Assembly (NCBI GenBank): GCA_037442025.1
Contig: JBBIRB010000009.1
Location: 9,742-73,741 of the forward strand
Direction: 5' to 3'
Origin: UBA2287 sp037442025
GTDB taxonomy: Bacteria > Bacteroidota > Bacteroidia > Bacteroidales > Tenuifilaceae
Length of the DNA stretch: 64,000 nucleotides
The translations under genes and the position numbers were made by a program. Shown piece after piece: positions 34,122-44,000 of this stretch; the stretch's first letter is position 1; each line of letters begins with the position of its first letter. The notes below the pieces were generated by a model. It was given only the letters and a program-made list of their open reading frames with translations. It was not told the origin of the DNA and made no database searches.

Positions 34122-35087
34122 ATGAAAATAAGCAAACTAACCAAAATCGGACTGTTTACAATTGCAACCCTTGCCTTTGCAGTTTGGGGTGTTAATTTTT
34201 TAAAGGGCCGCGATTTGTTTACCAGTAGTAATGTGTACTTTACAATTTTCAATAGCGTCGATGGCCTAGTAAAAACCAATAAGGTGATGCTTAGCGGCTA
34301 TAAGGTAGGCGTTGTAAAGGATATTCAGTTTGAAGAGGGACATACCGGAAGATTAATAGTCACTTTACTTATTGAGGGAGAGCATCGAATTCCCCATAAT
34401 ACCATTGCCAAACTGATTAGTACCGATTTTATGGGAGGAAAGGCCATTAAACTTGAAGTTTCGCGCAGCAATACCTTTTACGAGCCCAAAGACACTATTC
34501 CCTCGTCCATTGAAACTGGACTAATTGACCAGCTTGGGCACCAAATGGTACCCGTTAAGGAAAAAGCCGAGTCGTTAATGGATGAAATGGAGCGAACACT
34601 CGAAATAATTGGAAAAGTATTTAACGAACAGAATCGGGATAATTTGAATAACAGTTTTGTCTCCCTTCGCAATACTCTTGCTAACCTGGACAATACTACC
34701 CGCTCTCTTGACACAATGATGAATGCACAGTCGGGCTCGTTACGAAAGGTTATCAATAATGTTAACTCCATTTCGCGGAACCTCCATAACAATAACGATA
34801 GGATTACTAATGTAATTCGAAACTTCTCATCTATAAGCGATTCGTTGGCTAAAGTGAATTTTGCAACCACCATCATTCAGGCCGACTCAGCAATGCGAAA
34901 CTTTAATGCAGTTTTGGATAAGATTAATAAGGGCGAGGGTTCCATGGGACAGCTTATTAACAACGACTCGTTGTACCGAAATCTCGATAATGCCTCGAGA
35001 AATCTCGACCTGTTGCTTATCGATATGAAAGCTAACCCAAAACGGTATGTCAACTTCTCAGTATTCGATTTTGGGAAAAAAAGGTAA
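34122..35087 (+). CDS. MlaD family (MCE domain) lipid-transport protein
   Basis: The 321-residue protein has an N-terminal membrane helix and an MCE domain (about residues 35-115: FNSVDGLVKTNKVMLSGYKVG and ISTDFMGGKAIKLE), then a long helical region with Asn-rich heptads. MCE proteins form hexameric rings that carry phospholipids between membranes (Mla system). The permease and ATPase (MlaE/MlaF) are not adjacent here. ATG 34122 is preferred over the TTG at 34116. Confidence 0.88.
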   Translation: MKISKLTKIGLFTIATLAFAVWGVNFLKGRDLFTSSNVYFTIFNSVDGLVKTNKVMLSGYKVGVVKDIQFEEGHTGRLIVTLLIEGEHRIPHNTIAKLISTDFMGGKAIKLEVSRSNTFYEPKDTIPSSIETGLIDQLGHQMVPVKEKAESLMDEMERTLEIIGKVFNEQNRDNLNNSFVSLRNTLANLDNTTRSLDTMMNAQSGSLRKVINNVNSISRNLHNNNDRITNVIRNFSSISDSLAKVNFATTIIQADSAMRNFNAVLDKINKGEGSMGQLINNDSLYRNLDNASRNLDLLLIDMKANPKRYVNFSVFDFGKKR

Positions 35088-35444
35088 CCCTAATCTTATT
35101 TCTTACCTTGCAATCACTTAACTTCCTCATTGATAGCATTATGTACTTATCTTGCTGCTAATCAGTTTGCTTACTAACATCTGTTATTAACCTTTTATTA
35201 GCTTTTGCTTAAAGTGTATTTCACAAAGGTTTAAGGGTCAATTTTTTATAGTTATCAACAACTTAAAGTATTGATATGCAGTTAAATAAAAATTTTTTCA
35301 GCATATCGAAAAATTATTGGGGTGATAGTTAATTCGTTAAATAAAAAGTGACATATTCTACCCCCAACATCCTTTTTTTTTCAATTCTTTTTATTGAATT
35401 TTGTTGATGATAAAAAAAGTTTGAAAAAAGTAATCAATTGTAGC
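35088..35444. other. AT-rich intergenic region upstream of dnaA
   Basis: About 357 bases, strongly AT-rich, separate the MlaD gene from dnaA. TTATCAACA at 35252-35260 differs from the DnaA box TTATCCACA at one position. TGTTGATGA near 35402 is a weaker reverse match. No cluster of boxes is evident, so an origin here is not established. Confidence 0.4.
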
Positions 35445-36829
35445 ATGTACAAAGATTTCCAAGATGTTTGGGATAATTGTTTAAATGTCATCAAGGATAA
35501 TCTATCCCCCATTAGTTTCAAAACCTGGTTCGAGCCAATTGTCCCCCTAAGGCTCGATAATAATGTACTTACCATTCAGGTTCCGAGCCCATTCTTTTAC
35601 GAGTATCTCGAGGAGCAGTACATCGATTTGCTTCGCAAAACTATTCGAAAGGAGCTTGGACCTAATGCCAAGTTAGAGTATAACGTGGTTATGGAAACCA
35701 ACGGGATTGACAATTCTAAGCCCACAACCGTGTTGTTGCCAACACAAAACAAAACCGAACTAAGAAATAAGCCGGTTAGCGTAACTTCTAATCAGGAGGA
35801 TTACAAAATAAAAAATCCATTTGTAATTCCCGGTATTAAAAAGTTACATGTCGACCCACAACTTAACCCCGACTACACATTTAACAATTTTGTTGAGGGG
35901 GAGTGCAATCGCTTAGCCCGATCGGCTGGTATTGCAGTTGCTAATGCCCCTGGTAAAACTGCTTTTAATCCTTTATTCATTTATGGTGGATCGGGCCTTG
36001 GTAAAACGCATTTAGGGCAGGCAATTGGGATTGAGGTTAAAAATAAGCAGCCCGAAAAAACCGTTCTGTATGTTAATGCTGCTAAGTTCCAAACTCAATT
36101 CGTTGAGGCAATTCGAAATAACAACAAGAACGACTTTGTTCATTTTTACCAAATGATTGATGTTCTGATTATTGACGACGTTCATGAATTTGCCGGTAAA
36201 GAGCGAACCCAAGATATTTTCTTCCACATATTCAATCATCTTCACCAATCGGGAAAGCAAATCATTCTTACGTCCGACAAGGCTCCAGTTGATCTTATTG
36301 GTTTGGAGCAGAGGTTACTTTCACGATTCAAATGGGGCTTATCGGCCGATTTGCAGTCGCCCGATTTTGAAACCCGAGTTGCTATACTTAACAAAAAAGT
36401 TTACAATAACGGTATTCAAATTCCAGAGGAGGTAATAGACTTTATTGCATCAACCATTACCAACAATATTCGTGAACTGGAGGGAGCTCTTATTTCCCTT
36501 TTGGCACAGTCTACTCTCAATCGCAAGCAAATAACCATTGAACTTGCTTCGGAGGTTATTGACAAACTGGTTAAAAACACCAAACGTGAGGTTTCGGTCG
36601 ATTACATTCAAAAGGTAGTTTGCGAGTATTTTGGCCTTCCCGGCGATGTGCTGCACACCAAAACACGCAAGCGTGAAATTGTTCAAGCCCGACAAATTGC
36701 CATGTACTTTTCAAAGAGCATGACCAAGTCGTCGCTCTCAACCATTGGCAGCTTAATTGGCGGAAAGGATCATGCTACTGTACTGCACGCTTGTAAAACG
36801 GTAAATAATTTAATTGAAACCGACAAGCG
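35445..36829 (+). CDS. dnaA: Chromosomal replication initiator DnaA (3' end lost in assembly gap)
   Basis: DnaA binds the origin and loads the replicative helicase. Domain I (DVWDNCLNVIKDNLSPISFK), the AAA+ module with Walker A GGSGLGKTHL, Walker B VLIIDDVHEF and sensor ILTSDK, and the domain IV helix-turn-helix (LSTIGSLIGGKDHATVLHA) are all visible. The start is ATG 35445 (MYKDFQDVW); the TTG at 35394 would add residues not seen in the family. The sequence stops at TDK just before the 100-N gap, so only the last dozen or so residues are missing. Confidence 0.95.
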
Positions 36830-36929
36830 NNNNNNNNNNNNNNNNNNNNNNNNNNNNNNNNNNNNNNNNNNNNNNNNNNNNNNNNNNNNNNNNNNNNNNN
36901 NNNNNNNNNNNNNNNNNNNNNNNNNNNNN
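36830..36929. other. Assembly gap of 100 Ns
   Basis: Exactly 100 N characters, the placeholder length used by scaffolders for gaps of unknown size. It cuts the 3' ends of dnaA and the convergent YgjV-type gene. Both genes are nearly complete, so the true gap may be small, but it could hide other sequence. Confidence 0.99.
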
Positions 36930-37546
36930 TAATAATTTTCTCCGTTTATTACTTCGGGTGTAAAACCCAGTTTAATAAGGTATTTCAAATGCTCGGAGCT
37001 GAAGTTCTTACATACCAATTTTGAAAAACCACGGTTTTTGAAGAAAGAAGTATCTTCTACATAAATGTATTTGCCGGGTTTTAAATCGCGGTATTCGGGT
37101 ATGGCATAATCCATTAGAACCTCGCAAATACCACCACCTAGGTCTTTACCAACGAAAACCGAAGCTACAGCCATATTTCGAAGAACGGCAAAATTAACCT
37201 GAGCATTTTCGGGCACTTGATTAAAACTTGGGAAGTACTTTTGAATTTCAGTTTTATAAAAATCGACAAATGCAATGAGGTATGGGCTAGGAAGCGATAG
37301 CGCTAGTACCCTAAAGTACTCCTTTCGATGATATATACGGTATAGGTAGTATATGTTAACCATAGCAATGAACCCATTTAGAACACCAACGGGTAGCGCA
37401 CCAATTAAGAACCCATATACCGAAAATAGAGTTGATCCAACCAAATTATAGATTCTTAATTTAACAATGGTACCCATTACCAGCGAAATTGCAACTACTA
37501 CTGAGGCTATGTAGCCAAACCATTCCAAAAGACTTATTCCCATCAT
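36930..37546 (-). CDS. YgjV family protein with C-terminal GNAT-like region (3' partial)
   Basis: The first 75-80 residues are a three- or four-helix membrane domain of the YgjV type (LLEWFGYIASVVVAISLVMG, LRIYNLVGSTLFSVYGFLIG, GVLNGFIAMVNIYYLYRIY). The remaining 120 residues look like an acetyltransferase fold (AVLRNMAVASVFVG, FFKNRGFSKLVCKN, EHLKYLIKLGFTPE). The C terminus runs into the gap after about 205 residues, close to the expected end. The function of YgjV proteins is unknown. Start at MMG (37546), or one codon later. Confidence 0.75.
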
Positions 37547-37617
37547 TTTTTAAAAATTTAAGGTGCAAAAATAGAAAAATTGGTTATTACAGCGAATTCA
37601 AGTGGTTAACATTTGAA

Positions 37618-38388
37618 TTATTTAACCATTTTCTTTCGAAACTTAGGGTAAAGTTCCTCCTTAACCCATTTAAAATCGGGTGCAACTAAGAGGATTTGCC
37701 GGTATGTAGCATCTGCAAGGGCATTGGAATTCGATTTTTCGTATGCTAGGGCCAGCTGAGTAAGGGCATTCAAGTGCTGCCATGAGCATGTAGCTGAAGG
37801 AGTCCCATTTTTTTCAAAGATTTCAATGGCCCTTTTATAGTACTTAACCGCTTCTTTGGGATTGCCCCCAAACATGGTGGGTGCATAGTGCAACGAATTG
37901 CCCTTTTCAATATTGGCTTGGAACGATTGGGGGTTATTGGCTAGAGCATCGTTAACCAGCGCCATGCTCCTTGGACCTATGAAAGGTGCCTTAAAGGGAT
38001 TCAGAGCGATACTATATGCCATTAGTGAAGCTTTAATGGCTATAACATCGGCTAAGGTGGGTTGTTTGGTTAAGAGTATTTCAACGTTTTTTTCTGCCTT
38101 CGAAATGTATAGTTTGGCATCGCTACTTTTGTTAGCTCCTATTAGATAACCTATATAACCATATTGTGTTTGTGTCAGAAGCAATAAAGTTTCTGTTTTT
38201 TTATTTAGTTTGAATTGCTTTTCCAGTTCGTCCATTACCCTTACCCAATCGTCCATTTTCCCAAGTTTGTAACCCTCGTAAAGTCTGCAAGGTATTGATT
38301 GCGTATGGTCTGGGTTTGCAGCGCAGGAAGAAAGCAGGATAGATACTGTTAGCAGGTTGAATATTATAATTTTAAGGGTAGTTCTCAT
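37618..38388 (-). CDS. TPR-like lipoprotein
   Basis: The 256-residue protein has a lipoprotein signal peptide (IFNLLTVSILLSSC, lipobox LSSC) and helical repeats of tetratricopeptide character: DLEKQ-like helices in the N-terminal part and GGNPKEAVKYYKRAIEIFEK followed by ALTQLALAYEKSNSNALADATYRQIL near the C terminus. The start is the second Met of the frame (MRTTLKII), ten codons in. It resembles TPR lipoproteins in Bacteroidota of unknown function. Confidence 0.7.
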   Translation of the reverse strand: MRTTLKIIIFNLLTVSILLSSCAANPDHTQSIPCRLYEGYKLGKMDDWVRVMDELEKQFKLNKKTETLLLLTQTQYGYIGYLIGANKSSDAKLYISKAEKNVEILLTKQPTLADVIAIKASLMAYSIALNPFKAPFIGPRSMALVNDALANNPQSFQANIEKGNSLHYAPTMFGGNPKEAVKYYKRAIEIFEKNGTPSATCSWQHLNALTQLALAYEKSNSNALADATYRQILLVAPDFKWVKEELYPKFRKKMVK

Positions 38389-38419
38389 AATATTTTGTTT
38401 GCTCGAATATAACAAAAAA

Positions 38420-38443
38420 AGCGGCCCTTTGTTTGGGTCCGCT
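38420..38443 (-). terminator. Terminator after the OsmC gene
   Basis: On the minus strand AGCGGACCC, a seven-base loop and GGGCCGCT form a stem with one bulge, followed by seven T residues. It lies just downstream of the OsmC-type gene. Confidence 0.7.
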
Positions 38444-38463
38444 CTTAAACGCTGTTACAGAAA

Positions 38464-38853
38464 TTAAGAGGTAAACACTCGAATGGATGGGGGAGTATGC
38501 AGATGCTTTTTTACAGCGCACTGATCTGCAACCTTTATTAGGGCTTCTTTGTACTTTTCTGGAAAATCCGCTGGGAGTTTTACTTCCAGTTCAATATTTT
38601 CAATCAGGTGATTCATTTGATTGAAAGAATGACGTTGAATAATAGTAATTCCTTCGGAATTAATCCCTCGCTGATCGCAAAACGATTTCACATAAATACC
38701 TGCGCAAGTACCTATTGATGCTAAAAACAGCGAAAAGGGTGAGGGGCCTTGATTGTTACCACCTACCTGTATAGGCTGATCGGTTAGAATTGTATGATCT
38801 CCAATGTGAGCAAGAATTTGTTTGTTGCCCTGAAATGTAACTTGAAATTCCAT
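38464..38853 (-). CDS. OsmC family peroxiredoxin-like protein
   Basis: The 129-residue protein matches OsmC/Ohr-type proteins, which reduce organic hydroperoxides. The segment GGNNQGPSPFSLFLASIGTCAG contains the conserved Cys50, and the C-terminal DQCAVKKHL holds a second conserved cysteine (Cys112). An extra Cys59 is present. It is separated from the TPR lipoprotein by a terminator. Confidence 0.9.
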   Translation of the reverse strand: MEFQVTFQGNKQILAHIGDHTILTDQPIQVGGNNQGPSPFSLFLASIGTCAGIYVKSFCDQRGINSEGITIIQRHSFNQMNHLIENIELEVKLPADFPEKYKEALIKVADQCAVKKHLHTPPSIRVFTS

Positions 38854-38935
38854 AGTTTATGATTAGTTTATTTGAATTGAAATAAAATGCAAATATATAA
38901 ACATATGTAGATATGTATATATGAATACGAAAAAA

Positions 38936-39091
38936 TTATTCTACTTCAATAAAATCGTCAGTAGAAACACCACAAACAGGGCATCGCCAAGTTGAGGGTA
39001 AGTCGTTGAATTCAGTTCCTGGTTCAATTTGTTGCGAGGGGTCTCCATTTTGGCAATCGTAAATGTAGCCGCAAACTTTACATCTATGCAT
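38936..39091 (-). CDS. Rubredoxin
   Basis: A 51-residue open frame, found by direct reading of the minus strand, encodes a complete rubredoxin: CKVCGYIYD (Cys4, Cys7) and CPVCG (Cys37, Cys40) form the FeCys4 site, and GDPSQQIEPGTEFNDLPSTWRC is the family spacer. Rubredoxins pass electrons to oxygen- or peroxide-reducing enzymes in anaerobes. It starts six bases after the stop of the SiaC-type gene, so the two probably form one transcript. Confidence 0.95.
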   Translation of the reverse strand: MHRCKVCGYIYDCQNGDPSQQIEPGTEFNDLPSTWRCPVCGVSTDDFIEVE

Positions 39092-39097
39092 GTTTAA

Positions 39098-39478
39098 TTA
39101 ATTTAATTCAACTAAGTTAATAGGTATTTTAAAAAGGGATTTAAAGTCGTAACCAAGGTTTTTGATAATATCGTCATCATCCTCGTAAAACCAGTTTACA
39201 ACTAGGCCATTACCATTAGAATAGGAATCCTCCAGCAACTTAAGTATTGAATAAAGGAATCGATTCGAGCCACTATTTATGTATTCAATCTTAAAGTTGA
39301 CTTCGGTAGTTGCTTCGGGCCTTGATACATAATTCTCAACCCAACCAAGAATAGGTTTGTAGAAAGCAATGGTATCTTCAGGTATTGACCTGCCTGAAAT
39401 ACTAATCATTCCAGGCTTGAAGTCAATTTCGGGAGTTTTAGAAGTGCCCTTAATATGAATTCTATCGTAATGATTCAT
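39098..39478 (-). CDS. SiaC family regulatory phosphoprotein (DUF1987)
   Basis: The 126-residue protein matches SiaC/DUF1987: KGTSKTPEIDFKPGMISISGRS near the N terminus, then VNFKIEYINSGSNRFLYSIL and VNWFYEDDDDIIKNLGYDF. In Pseudomonas SiaC is phosphorylated by SiaB, dephosphorylated by the PP2C-type SiaA and controls the diguanylate cyclase SiaD; the modified Thr lies in the T-P-E-I motif region. Neither a SiaB kinase nor a cyclase is adjacent here. It is followed by rubredoxin. Confidence 0.88.
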   Translation of the reverse strand: MNHYDRIHIKGTSKTPEIDFKPGMISISGRSIPEDTIAFYKPILGWVENYVSRPEATTEVNFKIEYINSGSNRFLYSILKLLEDSYSNGNGLVVNWFYEDDDDIIKNLGYDFKSLFKIPINLVELN

Positions 39479-39497
39479 AGTTATTGAGTAAAGAAAT

Positions 39498-39579
39498 ACA
39501 GGGTGTTGAACGTTTAAATATTGAAAAAGTTTCTATGAAATGATTTTGTGAACATCAATTTTTCAACACCCTGTTGAAA
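39498..39579. repeat. Overlapping alternative hairpins between the C1 peptidase and SiaC genes
   Basis: ACAGGGTGTTGAA at 39498-39510 is perfectly complementary to 39562-39574. The latter also belongs to a local perfect hairpin, TTTCAACA-CCC-TGTTGAAA, at 39561-39579. The two stems cannot form together. They lie between the stop of the C1 peptidase gene and the start of the SiaC-type gene, both on the minus strand. Confidence 0.55.
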
Positions 39580-39582
39580 TGT

Positions 39583-40782
39583 TTACAATCCAATTTTCTT
39601 TGCAATTGGTTTTGGAATAGCATTTTTATGAACCAGAATGGATAAGGTTTTGTACCTAACAAAAGGCTCAGATGCATAGAAAAACCCTTTGTATTTATCG
39701 TTGGTGCCCCAACTATTTTTAACCTTATAGTACTTATTGCCGTTCTGATCCTGAGCAATTCCAACTATTAGCATACCGTGATCGTCGGTTGTGGTGTAGT
39801 TATCGAAAGCAACTTGTCTAATTTCTTGAGTTATTACCTTTTCTTTGCCAGGTTTATCAAATTTGTAAAGCATCTCATCTTTTTCTTTTTGCGTAAGTTC
39901 GGTCCACTTGGCTTTCTCCGAATCGTTCATTTCTACCAAATTAACCTCGGGTACAACTGCTATACCATGCTTGTATGCAAACCCTTTTTCGCTCACATCG
40001 CTTGCCCAGGCAACTGAGTAACCATTGTTTATAGCGTTGTCGAAAATCTGCATGAACTCATCGAGGGGTACGTTGTACATATCGCCAAATGCCCAGTTGT
40101 CGGGAACCTCAAGAATGAATTTTTTGTAAAAGGGATGATGAGTGAATGAAGTAACATACACGTAATCATCGAGATTTATGCCAAGAAAGTTGAAAAAGGT
40201 TTGGGGTGTGTAACTTTTATCCTGATGTGTAAAGTTTTGAGGTGCAGGACCCATATAAGCATCGAGTATGCCATTAAAACCTTTAAACCATGAAGTAGAA
40301 AGTTTTCGGTTTGAATTTTTTCTAACAGCATCAACATATGCCCGGGTTACAGCATCGAATTCACCATGTACATGGATGTCTTCACCATAATTTAACCCTG
40401 TATACGCCTGTTCAGGAACAATACCGTATTTTCTTATGGCTTCAACCACATCGTAAAAGGAGCCTCCGCCGGCAAAGTTCAAATTGCCGTGGAAACGAAC
40501 ATATTTCAATGCCTTTTCGGCATATGCATTTCGAACAATAAACATTTCTGAAAGGTCGAACTCAGGTTTTCCCATTCTCAATAGTTCAGACTCAAAAAAA
40601 GCCAGACCGGAAAAACTCCAGCATGTACTCGACCTGCTTTGGTTCTTAACCGGGGTGTATTTAACCTCTTTTAAGTCGGTGAATTTATAACCAACTATAC
40701 TGTCGGTTTGGGAAAAAACATTTATGGCTTGTGCAATGAGTATTGCGAGTACAATAGCAGGGTATGTTATTTTCATTTTCAA
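39583..40782 (-). CDS. Exported C1 family (bleomycin hydrolase-like) cysteine peptidase
   Basis: The 399-residue protein has a signal peptide (to about residue 25, VFSQ) and a papain-type domain resembling aminopeptidase C/bleomycin hydrolase. The oxyanion Gln and catalytic Cys are in VKNQSRSSTCWSFSG (Gln48, Cys54), the catalytic His in DDHGMLIVG and Asn in VKNSWGT. Bleomycin hydrolases are cytoplasmic in other groups; Bacteroidota often export this subfamily. It likely degrades peptides in the periplasm or outside. No type IX sorting domain is present. Confidence 0.9.
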   Translation of the reverse strand: MKMKITYPAIVLAILIAQAINVFSQTDSIVGYKFTDLKEVKYTPVKNQSRSSTCWSFSGLAFFESELLRMGKPEFDLSEMFIVRNAYAEKALKYVRFHGNLNFAGGGSFYDVVEAIRKYGIVPEQAYTGLNYGEDIHVHGEFDAVTRAYVDAVRKNSNRKLSTSWFKGFNGILDAYMGPAPQNFTHQDKSYTPQTFFNFLGINLDDYVYVTSFTHHPFYKKFILEVPDNWAFGDMYNVPLDEFMQIFDNAINNGYSVAWASDVSEKGFAYKHGIAVVPEVNLVEMNDSEKAKWTELTQKEKDEMLYKFDKPGKEKVITQEIRQVAFDNYTTTDDHGMLIVGIAQDQNGNKYYKVKNSWGTNDKYKGFFYASEPFVRYKTLSILVHKNAIPKPIAKKIGL

Positions 40783-41084
40783 ATTGTTTAGGTTAGAATT
40801 ATATGAAATTTTGATTTAGAGCATTTTTTGTTCCTTTAGTTTAAAAAGAAAATATAGGGAAATTCTATTTATTACTGCAAATTTAAAAAACATAACAATT
40901 GTTTAAATAGTTAAATAAATGTTATACAGGTTGATAAAGGAATAATGATTCTAAATAACATTCAATTTACAAAAAAATAAAATAATGAATTGACACGATT
41001 TATCTATACTCATAATTTGCGCTATGAAAAATAACCCTATAACCAAACCAAACCAAACCAAACCAAACCAAACAACCAAAGCCT
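40783..41084. other. Intergenic region holding the M6 protease promoter and leader
   Basis: About 300 AT-rich bases between divergent genes. TTG (40990-40992), 20 bases, then TAATTTG (41013-41019) is a slightly short Bacteroidota-type promoter for the M6 protease gene. The transcript would start near 41026, placing the pentanucleotide repeat in its 5' untranslated region. Nothing else is recognised in the rest of the region. Confidence 0.5.
41041..41070 (+). repeat. Six copies of AACCA directly upstream of the M6 protease start
   Basis: AACCA is repeated six times without error, ending 14 bases before the ATG at 41085, with a degenerate seventh unit after it. A repeat of five bases here would alter the leader length on slippage without altering the reading frame. 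Confidence 0.95.
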
Positions 41085-44000
41085 ATGAAAAAATTTTTAA
41101 GTCTTATTGCTTTATCAGTACTTTTTACTGTTATGGCAATAACAAGCCTTAAGGCAGCACCTGCGTACCCTTTTCCCATTGAGTATAAGCAACCCAATGG
41201 AGAGATTATTACAATTCTGATGAAAGGTGACGAAAAGGTAAAATGGGCACAAACCCCTGATGGTTATACCATTCTATCGAAAAACGATGGATTCTACGAG
41301 TATGCCATGAAAGATAGCAATGGAGACCTTATTCATTCAGGAGTTGTTGTAAGTTCTCAGGGCAAGAGGAGCACTTCAGAGAATGATTTTTTGAATAAGA
41401 TTGAAAAGGGGCTTTTTTATAGCAAAAGCCAGTTGAATGTAATTGATCAAATTTGGGAAATTAAGGATAAAAGTGCTAAAGCTTTTCCAACAACCGGAAA
41501 TCGTAAGCTGGTATGTATCCTGATTGGTTTTACGGATAAAGCCTTCACCAAAACTCAAGCTGAATTTAACAATTTATTTAATCAAGTGGGTTACACAACT
41601 GGTGGTGCAACCGGAAGCGTAAAAGACTTTTATACTGAAAATTCGTGGGGCCAATTCAACCTTACGGTTGATGTATTTGGACCCTACACCGCAAGTCAAA
41701 ACATGGCTTATTACGGGGCCAACGATGCTAGCGGGAACGATGTTCGCCCTCGCGAGCTGGTTACCGAAGCCATTAACCTAGCCGACCCAACTGCTAACTT
41801 TGCAAACTACGATAACGACGGGGATGGATCTGTAGATGGGGTGTATATTGTATATGCAGGATATGGCGAAGAAGCTGGTGGCGGTGCCAATTGCATTTGG
41901 GCTCATGCTTGGAATATTACAACTATTACCCGCGATGGTAAAACCCTTTCGAAATACTCGTGCTCAGCTGAACTTAGGGGTAGTTCGGGTACAACAATAA
42001 CTGCCATTGGCGTTATTTGCCATGAATTTGGCCATGTGTTAGGCGCACCCGACTATTACGATACAAACTACTCAACAGGAGGACAGTATTCGGGAACGAG
42101 TACCTGGGATATGATGGCAAGCGGCTCGTGGAACAACAATGGTGTTACGCCTGCGCACCACAACGCCTTTACAAAAATTTATTTTTACAACTGGGCAACT
42201 GCAACAACGTTAACTAACGCCCAAGCGGTTACTGTTTCAAATGCTGTTGAGAATAAAAGTTTTTACCGTATTAATACTGCAACTTCGGGCGAATATTACC
42301 TAATCGAAAATCGCGAAAAGCATATGTTCGATGCTTATATTCCTGGAAGCGGACTTATAATTTACCATGTTCACAGCGGCGTAATGACTTCGGCAAGCAG
42401 CAACACCATTAATGCTACACACCAGCAGCGCATGTACCCTGTGGCGCAAAATGCAACGGTTGGCAAGCCAACCAGTACAGCATCGACCTATGGAACTGTT
42501 GATGCTGCTTCGTGCGCATGGACTGGTGCTACTGGAACCAAAACCGAGTTTTCCGATACTTCAATCCCGAATATGAAATCGTGGGCTGGAGCAAATACTG
42601 GGATGCCAATTACCAACATATCGCGCAACGCTACAACTAAAGTTGTTACTTTCGACTTTATGGGCGGTGGATCAACAATAGTTGTTCCAACCGTTTCAAC
42701 TACTGCAGCATCGAGCATCACAACAAACTCTGCTGTTAGCGGTGGAAACGTAACTGCCGATGGAGGCGCAACGGTTACGGCACGAGGCGTTTGCTATAGC
42801 ACATCGCAGAACCCAACAACCGCCAATGCTACGGTTGCCAGCGGTTCGGGAACCGGTTCATTTACAGCCAATATTACAGGGCTCGCTGCAAATACCACCT
42901 ATTATGTTAGGGCGTATGCAACCAACTCTGCTGGTACTGCCTACGGTAGCCAAATCAGTTTTACAACCCTTGCAAACCCTACTTCGCTAACATTGCCTGT
43001 TACTGAAAACTTCAATGCTTCAACTTTACCTTCGGGTTGGGCTACTCAAAATGTTGGCACTGGCATTACCGAACGTTGGAGTATTTCGAATTCAGCTAAT
43101 GCCGGGGGTTCTGCATTCGAGGCTAGATGTACCTACCAAAACCTGAATCCTGGTACCACCCGCTTAATTACACCCGCCGTAAATACTGTTGGAGTAAGTC
43201 AGGTTACCTTCTCGTTCCGCCACATGCTCGATGCTTTTGGTACCGGTGTTACACTAAGGGTTCAAACCTCGAACGATAAGTCGACGTGGACCAACACCTC
43301 GTGGTCTGTAGCAACAACAAGCACCAATATTGCTGCTGCTGTGGTTAATGTAACGGTAACTACTAATTTAAATTCTGCAAATACCTTCTTTGCACTTGTT
43401 GCCGATGGCAATTTATATCAAATTGATTACTGGTATGTCGACAATATTTCAATAACTGCCATTACACCTACGCCTCCAACTGTTACTACCACTTCTGTTT
43501 CGAGCATTACTGCAAACTCAGCTGTGAGCGGTGGCAACGTTACCTCTGAGGGAAGCGCCACTGTTACAGAACGTGGTATTTGCTATAGCACTTCACAGAA
43601 CCCAACAACAGCCAATACTAAAGTTGTTAGCGGTTCGGGTACAGGCTCATTTACAGCTAATATGACTGGGCTAACAGCAAATACAACCTATTATGTTAGG
43701 GCTTATGCAATTAATTCAGCTGGTACTTCGTACGGTTCGCAGGTTAGTTTCACAACCCTAACAGCTTCAGGGGGCTTACCTTTACCCGTGTCGCAAACAT
43801 TTAGTGCATCTACCATGCCTACGGATTGGACAACCCAAAATGTTGGCACTGGCATTACCGAACGTTGGAGTATTTCGAATTCAGCTAATGCAGGGGGTTC
43901 TGCATTCGAGGCTAGATGTACCTACCAAAACGTAAATCCTGGTACAACTCGCTTAATTACACCCGCTGTAAATACTGTTGGAGTAAGTCAGGTTACCTTC

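Noticed and set aside
35394..35444. TTG at 35394 as the dnaA start
   Set aside because: The added residues are lysine-rich and not part of DnaA domain I; the ATG at 35445 gives the normal start.
36770..36829. Extension of the YgjV frame through the gap into dnaA
   Set aside because: Continuity across 100 Ns is artificial; the part beyond the gap is antisense to the dnaA domain IV.
41000..41197. 65-codon minus-strand frame across the AACCA repeat
   Set aside because: Its translation is dominated by the repeat (GLVWFGLVWFG-type sequence), and it overlaps the signal peptide of the M6 protease.
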